Shown here: piece by piece, positions 50,505 to 58,038 of the stretch
How positions within the stretch are numbered: position 1 is the first letter of the stretch
Layout of the letters: each line of letters opens with the position of its first letter
DNA from: a virus
Length of the DNA stretch: 64,000 bases
IMG/VR virus record: IMGVR_UViG_3300034104_001590
Span: 1 to 64,000 of that record
Direction: 5' to 3' (one strand)
The notes under the pieces: generated by a model
Told to the model about the DNA's origin: nothing
Seen by the model: only the letters and a program-made list of their open reading frames with translations
The model's database searches: none
Position numbers and translations under genes: made by a program

Positions 50505-50606
50505 CTGTGTCGAACCTCAACTTCGATTACATTTAAAGTTGTTTATATACTCTTATCATATATATAAACTACCCTAGTCAAGTTGAGGAAGTGGCTAGGG
50601 TTTTTT
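50505..50606 (+). promoter_or_regulatory. Leader C: 5' hairpin plus terminator with fully complementary loops
   Basis: The 5' hairpin is TCGAA/TTCGA (50510-50514 with 50522-50526) with the 7-base loop CCTCAAC. About 45 bases on is an intrinsic terminator with stem ACCCTAG/CTAGGGT (50571-50577 with 50595-50601), followed by T. The terminator's 17-base loop contains GTTGAGG (50582-50588), the exact complement of the whole first loop. A kissing interaction or an antiterminating rearrangement is possible. It may alternatively be a free ~100-nt RNA. Confidence 0.7.
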
Positions 50607-50874
50607 ATTCCCTTTAAAAACAACGGAAGTCGATACGTTAAAACGGAACTGAATCAAGGTGTGTTTATTTTATCTTAAATGATGTAGATGGGTTTTCTTA
50701 ACTTGTTACCCGACATCAGCCTAAAACGAAATTGAGAACTCAACGGAAGTAAGTATGGTGATGAATAAGTTATCTTTCCTATACTTGAGGGGGAGGGGGA
50801 GATAACTTGTTTGTTATCACCTTAACTCTATATCGAATCTAACAAAAGTAAGTTATTAATTAATCATTGATTAT
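50607..50874. other. Non-coding interval with repeats and a strong hairpin
   Basis: The 268 bases between leader C and the gene at 50875 have no credible frame. ACGGAA occurs three times (near 50625, 50653 and 50741), followed by hairpins ending near 50821. This looks like a long structured 5' untranslated region. Confidence 0.5.
50757..50821 (+). promoter_or_regulatory. Two-step hairpin with G-rich loop
   Basis: The inner stem AAGTTATCT/AGATAACTT (50767-50775 with 50800-50808) is perfect. An outer stem GGTGAT/ATCACC (50757-50762 with 50816-50821) extends it. The 24-base loop has two runs of five G and includes TTGAGG (50785-50790), which could also pair with the CCTCAA loop of leader C. Confidence 0.6.
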
Positions 50875-51210
50875 ATGAAACACAAGTTTAGTATTAAAGA
50901 ACTAGAGCTATTAGTATTGTATGGTGGACTTATATATCCAGAAGATAAGAATGATCCTGATTACACAAAGAAACTTCAGCAAGAACAAGATGAATATTTA
51001 AAATCAGTTGGAGCCACCGATGAAGATTTAGATTTCAATCCTTTAGTTCACGAAGAATTTTGGTTCTATGCATCTGACTTAGTTATACAACTAGCCGAAG
51101 AGTTATTAGAAGAAAGACAAAGAAAATATGATTCTCTATTAGAACCAATAGAATACTTAGAAACAGAATTAAAAAATCTAAAAAGAAAAATAAAATCAAA
51201 CTTTAAATAA
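50875..51210 (+). CDS. Protein of unknown function
   Basis: This 111-residue protein starts with KHKFSIKELELLVLYGGLIYPEDK and has a long helical C-terminal part (ELLEERQRKYDSLLEPIEYLETELKNLKRKIKSNF) likely to form a coiled coil. It is the first gene after the long structured leader. Function unknown. Confidence 0.55.
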   Translation: MKHKFSIKELELLVLYGGLIYPEDKNDPDYTKKLQQEQDEYLKSVGATDEDLDFNPLVHEEFWFYASDLVIQLAEELLEERQRKYDSLLEPIEYLETELKNLKRKIKSNFK

Positions 51211-51240
51211 ATAATAAATAACAAATCAAAATCAATTAAC

Positions 51241-51660
51241 ATGAAAAAAGTAATTTTAAGCGTAGCATCTTTTATGATGCTTTCAATTAGTTATTCACAA
51301 ATCGTTGTTAAAGAAACAACAAAGGATAGCACAGTATGGTATAGCAAACTTACAGGCTTACCAAAGTTAACTCACTTTTATAGTAGTGAAAATAATTTTT
51401 ATGCTTTATACTACAAAAATCTTGAGTATCAATATATTACTGATATTGATTATATACATTTAGGATCTAAAGAAAGCACATTAGAGTTTTTTAATATCTT
51501 GAAGCAATCTTTAGTAGATAAGAAAGAGTTAACTTTTGATTTAGATGGAAAAACTTGGTTTTTAAAGACAGGATCCAATATGGCTATTATGTCTAGCTCA
51601 GGAACTAGTTTCTATCTTACCAATAAGAATTTAGATAAAATACTTGAATCTCTTAAATAA
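51241..51660 (+). CDS. Exported protein with Sec signal peptide
   Basis: This 139-residue protein has a clear Sec signal peptide: MKKVILSVASFMMLSISYSQ, with a likely cleavage after SYS or SYSQ as is usual in Bacteroidota. The mature part has beta strands and Tyr/Phe-rich segments and a helix near the middle (ESTLEFFNILKQSLVDK). It would act in the host periplasm or envelope. Superinfection exclusion or envelope modification is possible. No family is recognised, and there is no lipobox Cys. Confidence 0.65.
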   Translation: MKKVILSVASFMMLSISYSQIVVKETTKDSTVWYSKLTGLPKLTHFYSSENNFYALYYKNLEYQYITDIDYIHLGSKESTLEFFNILKQSLVDKKELTFDLDGKTWFLKTGSNMAIMSSSGTSFYLTNKNLDKILESLK

Positions 51661-51665
51661 TAAAT

Positions 51666-51917
51666 ATGAAAATTAAATTTGAATTAGTAGACAATGATGG
51701 AGAACCATTAATGATTATGGATGGACATAATTACAATCCAAATATAGGTGAGGATGTTATGTTTTGTGATGTAAAAAATAATATTCATATAGATGAATTA
51801 TCCAAGGTTATAGAAAAATTTTACCGCATTGATGAAGACACATTAACTATTGAGTGCGAGATTTATAATCAGCCAAATGATTATGGATTTTCACAATTTC
51901 AAAAGTATAACCAATAA
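51666..51917 (+). CDS. Small acidic protein
   Basis: This 83-residue protein has a beta-rich start (KIKFELVDNDGEPLMIMDG) and a C-terminal helix-strand unit (IDELSKVIEKFYRIDEDTLTIECEIYN). It starts 5 bases after the exported protein's stop, so they are co-expressed. Not recognised. Confidence 0.5.
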   Translation: MKIKFELVDNDGEPLMIMDGHNYNPNIGEDVMFCDVKNNIHIDELSKVIEKFYRIDEDTLTIECEIYNQPNDYGFSQFQKYNQ

Positions 51918-51928
51918 ATAAGAATAGA

Positions 51929-52015
51929 ATGAAAAACTACGAGAGAATGATGCTTATGTTCGCTGGCATAGGATTATGGGAATTAATAAAATACTTAATC
52001 GAAACCTATGTATGA
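51929..52015 (+). CDS. Tiny amphipathic or membrane peptide
   Basis: This 28-residue peptide (MKNYERMMLMFAGIGLWELI, then a short tail) has one moderately hydrophobic segment. The next frame starts within its last codons, an 8-base overlap. Confidence 0.35.
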   Translation: MKNYERMMLMFAGIGLWELIKYLIETYV

Positions 52016-52085
52016 AATAATAATAACACTTACTATATCAACAATAGTAGCATTAATAATAATCTATAAAATGGACAAAGAATAA
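52008..52085 (+). CDS. Tiny single-span membrane peptide
   Basis: This 25-residue peptide is nearly all hydrophobic (IIITLTISTIVALIIIY) with a KMDKE end. It overlaps the preceding gene and is followed one base later by the next start codon. Confidence 0.35.
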   Translation: MYEIIITLTISTIVALIIIYKMDKE

Positions 52086-52086
52086 T

Positions 52087-52275
52087 ATGGGAATCAGTAG
52101 AAAACAAAGAGAAGAATTATTCGAACAAGAATCATTCAATCCAGTTACAGATATGGATGAGATTAGAAGCATAGTGAACTACCTAGTTCCTACTCAAAAA
52201 AAATCGCCAATCTCAGATAGACTAATTGAAAAAGTAAATAAATATTTTGAAGAAGAAGAAAAAAATAAAAAATAA
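52087..52275 (+). CDS. Small charged helical protein
   Basis: This 62-residue protein (GISRKQREELFEQESFNPVTD, then MDEIRSIVNYLVPTQKK, ending in a Glu/Lys tail) has no recognised family. It precedes a promoter element, so it probably ends this early operon. Confidence 0.5.
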   Translation: MGISRKQREELFEQESFNPVTDMDEIRSIVNYLVPTQKKSPISDRLIEKVNKYFEEEEKNKK

Positions 52276-52309
52276 TTTGTTATTTGTATTAATAAAATAC
52301 ATATATTTG
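52276..52309 (+). promoter_or_regulatory. Promoter (TTTG, 22 bp, TATATTTG)
   Basis: TATATTTG at 52302-52309 is preceded by TTTG at 52276-52279 (22-bp spacing) and at 52283-52286 (15-bp spacing). It lies 18 bases upstream of the HTH-like gene and starts the recombination/replication operon. Confidence 0.65.
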
Positions 52310-52327
52310 TAATGAGATACTTTAATT

Positions 52328-52597
52328 ATGAACAATCAAAAAGGAATTATCGATTTAATGGAGGCTAAAAGATATAGGCCTAAGCATATAGCTGATGAAT
52401 TAATCAAGCACAACGTTCCAGGTAAATGGAATATATATCAAAACATTTACAACCTTATCAATGGTAAGGTAATACCCAAAGATGCATATATATACATCTT
52501 ATTTGCTGATCTACTTGATGTAGATTTAAGAACAATTCTTTACAGATACTCTGAGACTAGGACTACAAGTCTTATGAAAGAGGATCTTGAATGGTAA
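52328..52597 (+). CDS. Putative helix-turn-helix DNA-binding protein
   Basis: This 89-residue protein has a helical layout typical of Cro/XRE-type domains: YRPKHIADELIKHNVPG, then KWNIYQNIYNLINGKVIPKDAYIYILFADLLDVDLRTIL, where the IYNLINGK segment is the likely recognition helix and LFADLLDVD the closing helix. It is the first gene after a good promoter and could control the operon that follows, including itself. No operator has been identified. Confidence 0.55.
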   Translation: MNNQKGIIDLMEAKRYRPKHIADELIKHNVPGKWNIYQNIYNLINGKVIPKDAYIYILFADLLDVDLRTILYRYSETRTTSLMKEDLEW

Positions 52598-52619
52598 GTA
52601 ACCAATTAAATTTTAATAT

Positions 52620-52859
52620 ATGTCAGAAGAAAAAAATCTGTTTTCAATAACAGATACTGGAGAAGGTATCCAAATTAGATGCGAGGCCGAACCATTTGAA
52701 TTAATTAGAGCATTCTCATCTTTATACAGGTCATCTTATGTGTTTAGAGGTGTTATAAAAACATCTATAGAGATTGCTGAAGAAGAAGGAGAAACTGGCC
52801 TTGAAGAAGTTAAACACAGTGAGTATGTAATGCCAATTAAAACTAAAGGAAATGCGTAA
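52620..52859 (+). CDS. Small acidic protein of unknown function
   Basis: This 79-residue protein (EKNLFSITDTGEGIQIRCEAEPFELIRAF, then VFRGVIKTSIEIAEEEG) has a beta-helix-beta pattern and an acidic C-terminal half. It overlaps the next tiny gene by 8 bases. Not recognised. Confidence 0.5.
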   Translation: MSEEKNLFSITDTGEGIQIRCEAEPFELIRAFSSLYRSSYVFRGVIKTSIEIAEEEGETGLEEVKHSEYVMPIKTKGNA

Positions 52860-52935
52860 AGAAACAATTAACAAAATAGTAGAAGCACTAGGCTTCATAA
52901 CAGGATTTATTTCAATTTTATATTTATCATTATGA
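52852..52935 (+). CDS. Tiny membrane peptide
   Basis: This 27-residue peptide starts with a basic segment (MRKETINKIVEALG) followed by a hydrophobic one (FITGFISILYLSL). It overlaps the preceding gene by 8 bases, and its stop overlaps the Rad52-type gene's ATG (ATGA). Confidence 0.35.
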   Translation: MRKETINKIVEALGFITGFISILYLSL

Positions 52936-53993
52936 ATTTTTCAGAATTATCAAGACCACTAGATATTAGCGACATAGACTTCAGAGTTCAGTCAATTAAT
53001 AATGGTGGCTATGCTACAATACTAGCATATAAGTCAGCCCGAGTAGATATGGCAAGATTAGATGCAGCAGTTGGCCCACTTCATTGGCAACGTAAGCACG
53101 AACTAATTAGTGGTAATCTTTATTGTCACGTAGGAATATTCAATCCAGTAATCGCAGAATGGGTATGGAAATCAGATGTAGGTACTGAGTCAATGACTGA
53201 GGCTACCAAAGGTCAATCTTCTGATTCATTCAAGCGTGCTTGTTTCAATTGGGGTATAGGTCGTGAGCTTTATGACTATCCTTTCATATCTGTTAAGCTT
53301 AACGAGAATGAATGGGATAATAAGTCTGGTAAACCTAGACAAACATACAATCTGAAGATTAAGGATTGGAGATGGTATTCAGAGTTCACTGATGGTAGAC
53401 TATCTTTCTTAGCCGCTAAAGATGAGAATGGTAAGCTTCGATTCAAGTGGGGAGAAATGAAGCCTAAAGAAGTTGAGCCTGAGTATAAGCAAGCAGCGAA
53501 TGTTCAAGAAGTTGAACCAACTACAGAACCAATTGTAGAAACACCAATCAAAGAAGAAGGAGACGTTAAAGGTTTCTTAAAGAAAGAAGCTACGCCTTTA
53601 GATGAGATAGATGGTTCTAATGAAGAAAGAGAAAGAGCTGTTAATGAATACAAAGCTGTGTTTGGTAAGGCTCCTCACGGTAGAATGTCGACTGACAACA
53701 TCTTGAACTCAGTACAAGAAGAGTTAATGAAATTAAATAAGGAAGAAGAAACTGAAGAAGAAGTTGCTGATGTTCCAGAGATAGACTTAACTACCGAAGT
53801 AGAAGAAGAACAATTAGCATCTATCAAGGATATGTATTCTTCAATCGAGATGTTTAAGGATCCAAAAGATTTTGTTCCTTGGGCCAAAGATATTGTAGCT
53901 GCATTCCAAGAAACAGAATCAGCAGAGAACATCAAAGAGTTCCAGGAATTATGTAACGCACATTACGCACGAATTAAATCTAATAACAAATGA
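52932..53993 (+). CDS. Rad52/Rad22-family single-strand annealing protein
   Basis: This 353-residue protein matches the Rad52/Rad22 fold in its first ~170 residues: GYATILAYKSARVDMARLDAAVGPLHWQRKHE near residue 25, a CHVGIF strand, VWKSDVGTESMTEATKGQSSDSFKRACFNWGIGRELYD near residue 78, and a beta end. The rest is acidic, helical and low-complexity (PTTEPIVETPIKEEGD, EEETEEEVADVPE), usual for the C-terminal tail that contacts SSB. Such proteins anneal complementary strands during phage recombination. The presumed exonuclease partner is at 33.65 kb. Confidence 0.85.
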   Translation: MNFSELSRPLDISDIDFRVQSINNGGYATILAYKSARVDMARLDAAVGPLHWQRKHELISGNLYCHVGIFNPVIAEWVWKSDVGTESMTEATKGQSSDSFKRACFNWGIGRELYDYPFISVKLNENEWDNKSGKPRQTYNLKIKDWRWYSEFTDGRLSFLAAKDENGKLRFKWGEMKPKEVEPEYKQAANVQEVEPTTEPIVETPIKEEGDVKGFLKKEATPLDEIDGSNEERERAVNEYKAVFGKAPHGRMSTDNILNSVQEELMKLNKEEETEEEVADVPEIDLTTEVEEEQLASIKDMYSSIEMFKDPKDFVPWAKDIVAAFQETESAENIKEFQELCNAHYARIKSNNK

Positions 53994-54469
53994 TAGATAT
54001 ATTCAAAGAAGAAACGAATGGAATGGTATTATCCTTAGATAATTTGTCTAAGGAATACCTCCAATCGGTAGCTAGCGACATAGCTAAGTCAGTATATGAT
54101 GGTAATGAATATGCATTGCCTACATACATAAAAGCTAAAGGCTTGGAGGAAATTGCTAAGTCAATTCAAGAATCAATCAAAGAAGCAGCTATTGATGAAG
54201 CTCAAGACTATCGTAAAGATGAGAAAGTATTAGGATGTGAGTTTATAATTAAGTCTACTCCAACAACGTATGACTTCTCAAACAATGATGAATGGGTTAA
54301 TCTTAATAATGAAATCAATAGGCTCAAAGCATTACAGAAAGATATTGAAAAGCAAATGATACTAGCTACCACTGTATCTCAACTAGTTACTAACGATGGA
54401 GTTGTTATTCAACCTGCTCAGATAAAGAAGCCAGGTGGAGAAACAATCCAGATAAACATTCCGAAATAA
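53990..54469 (+). CDS. Protein of unknown function, recombination-linked
   Basis: This 159-residue protein has long helices (YLQSVASDIAKSVYDGNEYALPTYIKAKGLEEIAKSI and NNEINRLKALQKDIEKQMI) and a short C-terminal beta tail (GGETIQINIP). It overlaps the Rad52-type gene's stop (ATGA). Proteins of this layout commonly follow the annealing protein in Bacteroidota phages, but the role is unknown. Confidence 0.55.
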   Translation: MIDIFKEETNGMVLSLDNLSKEYLQSVASDIAKSVYDGNEYALPTYIKAKGLEEIAKSIQESIKEAAIDEAQDYRKDEKVLGCEFIIKSTPTTYDFSNNDEWVNLNNEINRLKALQKDIEKQMILATTVSQLVTNDGVVIQPAQIKKPGGETIQINIPK

Positions 54470-54654
54470 TGTCAGACGAAAAGAAATTTGCAATTGAATT
54501 AGTAGATAAGTTCTACATAGGCCTTGAGATTAAAGACTACAAGAAAGCTAGAAGCTGTGCTATCTTTACGGCACATCAACGCATACAAGAAACTATGGAT
54601 GTTGAGCGTATTAAATTCTTGAAGCAAGTCATAAATGAAATTGAGAAGCTATGA
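54469..54654 (+). CDS. Small helical protein
   Basis: This 61-residue helical protein (FAIELVDKFYIGLEIKDYKKARSCAIFTAHQRI) is of a type commonly seen in Bacteroidota phages and prophages. It overlaps both neighbours by one to four bases. Function unknown. Confidence 0.55.
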   Translation: MSDEKKFAIELVDKFYIGLEIKDYKKARSCAIFTAHQRIQETMDVERIKFLKQVINEIEKL

Positions 54655-55178
54655 AAGATAAAGAAGTAAAAGAAGTTAACTTAGACACCGTTCACTTACT
54701 TCGTAGTGTAATGAAAATATCTTCAGCCCTCAACGATCTAGACGCAATAGTAGATCAAAAGAAATACCATAAGTTTAGATTCAAGCAGCAAGCAGATAGA
54801 TGGGCTAAGTTTATGGAGCTACACACAGCACAGCTTATGAGTTCATTAGTGGAAGAAGATTCTACTTTACTTATGGAGATATACAATTCAATTGAAGAGT
54901 CTACTGACAAAGTTCAAATGGATACGCCAGAGAAAACATCTCTTATCATTTTCTATTGTAAATTGTCTAGCGCATTATACGATATTGATAAGATGGTTGA
55001 TAATAGAAGAACATTCTACCCTATGTTTATAGAACATCACACCAAGAATGTATTGAAAGAATTACAGAAGCAATACAAATCAATATTAGATGTAATCGAT
55101 TCGGAAGGAAGACCAGTGTCTCACATTGTCGATTTTTTTAATAACTTTGGTGAAAGAATAATGAGATACGATAATTAA
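54651..55178 (+). CDS. Helical protein of unknown function
   Basis: This 175-residue protein has two related halves: a segment around residues 10-40 (LRSVMKISSALNDLDAIVDQKKYH) and one around residues 100-130 (IFYCKLSSALYDIDKMVDNRRTFY) share the pattern K-x-S-S-A-L-x-D-(L/I)-D-x-(I/M)-V-D. This internal duplication suggests a two-repeat helical bundle. It is coupled to both neighbours. No family is recognised. Confidence 0.55.
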   Translation: MKDKEVKEVNLDTVHLLRSVMKISSALNDLDAIVDQKKYHKFRFKQQADRWAKFMELHTAQLMSSLVEEDSTLLMEIYNSIEESTDKVQMDTPEKTSLIIFYCKLSSALYDIDKMVDNRRTFYPMFIEHHTKNVLKELQKQYKSILDVIDSEGRPVSHIVDFFNNFGERIMRYDN

Positions 55179-55354
55179 TGGAATTTACAGATATGCTTCA
55201 CATAGTAATATGTTTAATAATGGTGATTGTCTGCGGAGCCTTTTCGGTAAACCTAACTGGTTACTATGAATTGGATATGCAAACAAAACTTATTAGAAGT
55301 GTATTTTTCATTATAGCAGTTATCTGTTCTATAATTATCGGAACAATCATCTAA
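55178..55354 (+). CDS. Small inner-membrane protein, two predicted spans
   Basis: This 58-residue protein has hydrophobic segments at both ends (MLHIVICLIMVIVCGAFSV and SVFFIIAVICSIIIGTII) around a short polar loop. Its ATG shares one base with the preceding stop. It sits in the replication operon, so holin function is unlikely; membrane anchoring is possible. Confidence 0.5.
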   Translation: MEFTDMLHIVICLIMVIVCGAFSVNLTGYYELDMQTKLIRSVFFIIAVICSIIIGTII

Positions 55355-55381
55355 CATTAGGTTCACCTAAAAACAAACAAA

Positions 55382-55717
55382 ATGAATTTAGAGGATAAAA
55401 CTCCTTGGGAAGCTTGGATACTATTGTCTGGTAACGCATTAACAAATGGCCCTCTAGATAAAATTGCTGAACTAGCTGTCTCAAGTTACAACCTTAAAAC
55501 AAAGGACAGATTCGAAGAATGTATGGATAGAAAACACTGTTTTATAATGTGGTGGGATAAAAACAGAAGTAGATTCATTAAGTATTCTACAGTAACAAGC
55601 TTAGCTAAATTACTTGATATGAATCACTCGACTATAATCCATCACATGAGAAGAAGAAAGAAATCATTTCGATTCAATGATAATGTCAAGTGTTTAGTAG
55701 ACTTTCTAACAAGTTAA
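55382..55717 (+). CDS. HTH protein resembling DnaA domain IV
   Basis: This is a 111-residue protein. The C-terminal half (SRFIKYSTVTSLAKLLDMNHSTIIHHMRRRKKSF) has the order of the DnaA C-terminal DNA-binding domain, where a D/N-H-S/T-T-I/V motif marks the recognition helix. It lies immediately upstream of genes for a possible helicase loader and DnaB. A role in recognising the phage origin is plausible but inferred. Confidence 0.5.
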   Translation: MNLEDKTPWEAWILLSGNALTNGPLDKIAELAVSSYNLKTKDRFEECMDRKHCFIMWWDKNRSRFIKYSTVTSLAKLLDMNHSTIIHHMRRRKKSFRFNDNVKCLVDFLTS

Positions 55718-55721
55718 CACT

Positions 55722-56138
55722 ATGAAATATAAACATTTAGAAGCGGAGCTAGATAAGATATTCGGCCCGTTTGCAGAAGAACGTACCTTAATTTTAAATG
55801 CAATAAAGAAAGATGAAGAGCTAGCAAACAGCATAACATCTGGAGATGATGCATCTAAAATAATTAATATCTTCAACGAAATATTCCAAAAGAAATCTCG
55901 TGTAATGACTAAGAAAGTCCTTAATAGATACAAGGAGATACTTAAATACTTTACCCTAGAGGATATTAAATCAGCAATGGAATCAGCTAAAGATGATGAC
56001 TTCCATACAGAAAACTCATATAAATACTGCACCGTTGAATACTTTTCTAGAATGGAGCAGATAGATAAATGGTTGAATGTTACCAAAGAAGAGAAGAAAT
56101 CAGATTTTATAATGCCAACATTTAATGTAAGAAGATAA
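55722..56138 (+). CDS. Possible replication/helicase-loading protein
   Basis: This 138-residue protein is helical (EELANSITSGDDASKIINIFNEIFQKK, then KKVLNRYKEILKYFTLEDIKSAME), with SYKYCTVEYFSRMEQIDKW near residue 100. The layout resembles C-terminal domains of phage replication proteins that place a helicase. It ends one base before the DnaB start codon. I base this on gene order and a general resemblance only. Confidence 0.4.
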   Translation: MKYKHLEAELDKIFGPFAEERTLILNAIKKDEELANSITSGDDASKIINIFNEIFQKKSRVMTKKVLNRYKEILKYFTLEDIKSAMESAKDDDFHTENSYKYCTVEYFSRMEQIDKWLNVTKEEKKSDFIMPTFNVRR

Positions 56139-56139
56139 G

Positions 56140-57537
56140 ATGGATAAGATACAATTACGTTCAGAACAATTAGTAATAAACTCCATCCTTACAGAACCTA
56201 CTTGTATCCATAAAGTTATGGCTAGAGTCAACATTGATATGTTTGAGCTACCTATGCACAAGCTCATATTCGAAAACATAACCAATTTATACCTCGACCA
56301 AAAGCCAATAAACTTAATTAGCGTCTATAAAAGCATTCAGCAAGATAAGTCAATGTATTCTAAGACAGCTGTAGCTGAGTTATCAGGACTACACGCTATG
56401 TTTCATTCACAAGAAAGAAACGAACTAGAAAGCGCAATACTTGTGCTAACAGCAGAAAGCATTAGACACGAACACATTGAACTAGGAAATAAGATTATAC
56501 AACTATCCAATTCACAATCCTACGATCCACAAAAAGCATTAGAGATAATACAATCTCATATCTCAGACAATAAATTCAAGACTCTTCTAAACAAAAAAGA
56601 ATTTACTAATGAAGACCTATTGACTGAGCTTGATAAGCGTATGGCTGATGCCGCTACACACCAAGGTATTAGTGGGATAGAAACTGGATACAAAAGATTC
56701 GACCTAGTTACATCGGGTATGCATCCAACAAACTTTATTATTATAGCTGCTCGGCCTGCGATGGGTAAGACACAATATGCCCTAGGTATGATGAGACACG
56801 CTTCTATAAAGAACAATAAGATTGGATTGTTTATCTCGTGCGAAATGGATGAAGTTCAAGTTATGAAGAGAATCATTGCTGTTGATAGTGGAATCCCTGG
56901 ATACCACATAAAGCGTGGTAATCTAAAAACAGATGAAGTTATGCGATACGAGAAGTCACGCAAACGTATCATAGACTCAAATCTACGCATTGTAGCAGGT
57001 TCTTTTACTATCTCTGATGTGTTATCATTGATTTACAAAATGAAGCACTCTGAGGGCCTAGATTACGTTGTTGTGGATTACATTCAGAAGATTAGTTCTC
57101 CTGGTGCTCAAAATAGAACGAATGAAGTAGGTGATGTATCTCGCAGACTAAAGGACTTAGCAAATGAATTAAAGATTCCAATCGTTGCATTGGCTCAGTT
57201 GTCTAGAGCTGTTGAACATAGAAATGATAAAAAGCCTATGCTATCTGACTTGAGAGAATCTGGTGATATAGAACAAGACGCTGATATTGTTATGTTCTTA
57301 TATAGAGCAGGATACTATATGGATGTCAATGAAAGGGAAACCAATCCAATGGCAGATGATGGATACGCAATTATTGCAAAGCATAGAGATGGTGAGTTAG
57401 AGGATATTCAATTGAAGTTTGATTCTAACATTCCTGCTTGGAAGAATCCCGATGACAGAGATGACCACATAGAAGTATATCAACAAACTCAATTAAAACC
57501 AAATTATGATTTTGATTGGGATAAACCTTTTGGATAA
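56140..57537 (+). CDS. dnaB: Replicative DNA helicase, DnaB family
   Basis: This 465-residue protein has the N-terminal helical DnaB domain (residues 5-100) and a linker. The RecA-like motor carries Walker A in IIAARPAMGKTQ near residue 203, Walker B in LDYVVVDYIQ near residue 312, and PIVALAQLSR with the arginine-finger region HRNDKKPMLSDLRESGDIEQDADIVMFLYR near residue 355. It unwinds DNA ahead of the replication fork as a hexamer. Length is normal for the family. It is followed by an HNH gene. Confidence 0.95.
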   Translation: MDKIQLRSEQLVINSILTEPTCIHKVMARVNIDMFELPMHKLIFENITNLYLDQKPINLISVYKSIQQDKSMYSKTAVAELSGLHAMFHSQERNELESAILVLTAESIRHEHIELGNKIIQLSNSQSYDPQKALEIIQSHISDNKFKTLLNKKEFTNEDLLTELDKRMADAATHQGISGIETGYKRFDLVTSGMHPTNFIIIAARPAMGKTQYALGMMRHASIKNNKIGLFISCEMDEVQVMKRIIAVDSGIPGYHIKRGNLKTDEVMRYEKSRKRIIDSNLRIVAGSFTISDVLSLIYKMKHSEGLDYVVVDYIQKISSPGAQNRTNEVGDVSRRLKDLANELKIPIVALAQLSRAVEHRNDKKPMLSDLRESGDIEQDADIVMFLYRAGYYMDVNERETNPMADDGYAIIAKHRDGELEDIQLKFDSNIPAWKNPDDRDDHIEVYQQTQLKPNYDFDWDKPFG

Positions 57538-57557
57538 TAATTTTAAACAAATAAACT

Positions 57558-58010
57558 ATGACAAGAGAAGAAAGATGTCAATTAGCTATTAAAAGAGGAT
57601 TTAGCTACGATGCTCAAACTGGAGACATATTTAATAGATACGGCAAAAAATCAAAGCCAAACAAATCAAATGGATACCATGAAATTTGTATCACTGTAAA
57701 TAAAAAATCATTTAAAATTCAAGGCCATCAATTTGCTTGGTATTATGAATATAGAGATTGTGTAGCTGAATTAGATCATATTAATGGTTTAAGACACGAC
57801 AACAGAATTTGCAATCTAAGACCTGTAACTCACCAGCAAAATAGTTGGAATAGAGTAAATGCTAAAGGATACTATATGATTAAAGGTAGAGATAGATATA
57901 GGGCTGAAATAAAATTAAATAATAAAAAGATTTATTTAGGCTTTTATAAAACAGAACAAGAGGCAAGGAAAGCATATCTACAAGCAAAAGAAATTTATCA
58001 TAAAATATAA
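57558..58010 (+). CDS. HNH homing endonuclease with AP2-like domain
   Basis: This 150-residue protein has the HNH core GHQFAWYYEY, ELDHINGLRHDNRICNLRPVTHQQNSWNR (residues 54-100). Its C-terminal region, RYRAEIKLNNKKIYLGFYKTEQEARKAYLQA, matches the AP2-like DNA-binding module. It lies immediately after dnaB in the same direction, a typical place for homing genes. It differs from the enzyme at 23.1 kb in lacking the N-terminal NUMOD4 motif. Confidence 0.85.
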   Translation: MTREERCQLAIKRGFSYDAQTGDIFNRYGKKSKPNKSNGYHEICITVNKKSFKIQGHQFAWYYEYRDCVAELDHINGLRHDNRICNLRPVTHQQNSWNRVNAKGYYMIKGRDRYRAEIKLNNKKIYLGFYKTEQEARKAYLQAKEIYHKI

Positions 58011-58038
58011 TTAAAAAATAATAAGAAAAATAGAAGAA

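Noticed and set aside
50785-50799. A G-quadruplex in the hairpin loop
   Set aside because: Only two G runs are present in the loop, so an intramolecular quadruplex would need two more runs that I do not see nearby.
55178-55354. A holin in the replication operon
   Set aside because: It has two membrane spans, but the lysis genes with a recognisable holin and endolysin are elsewhere (61.5-62.7 kb), and this gene is embedded in an early operon.
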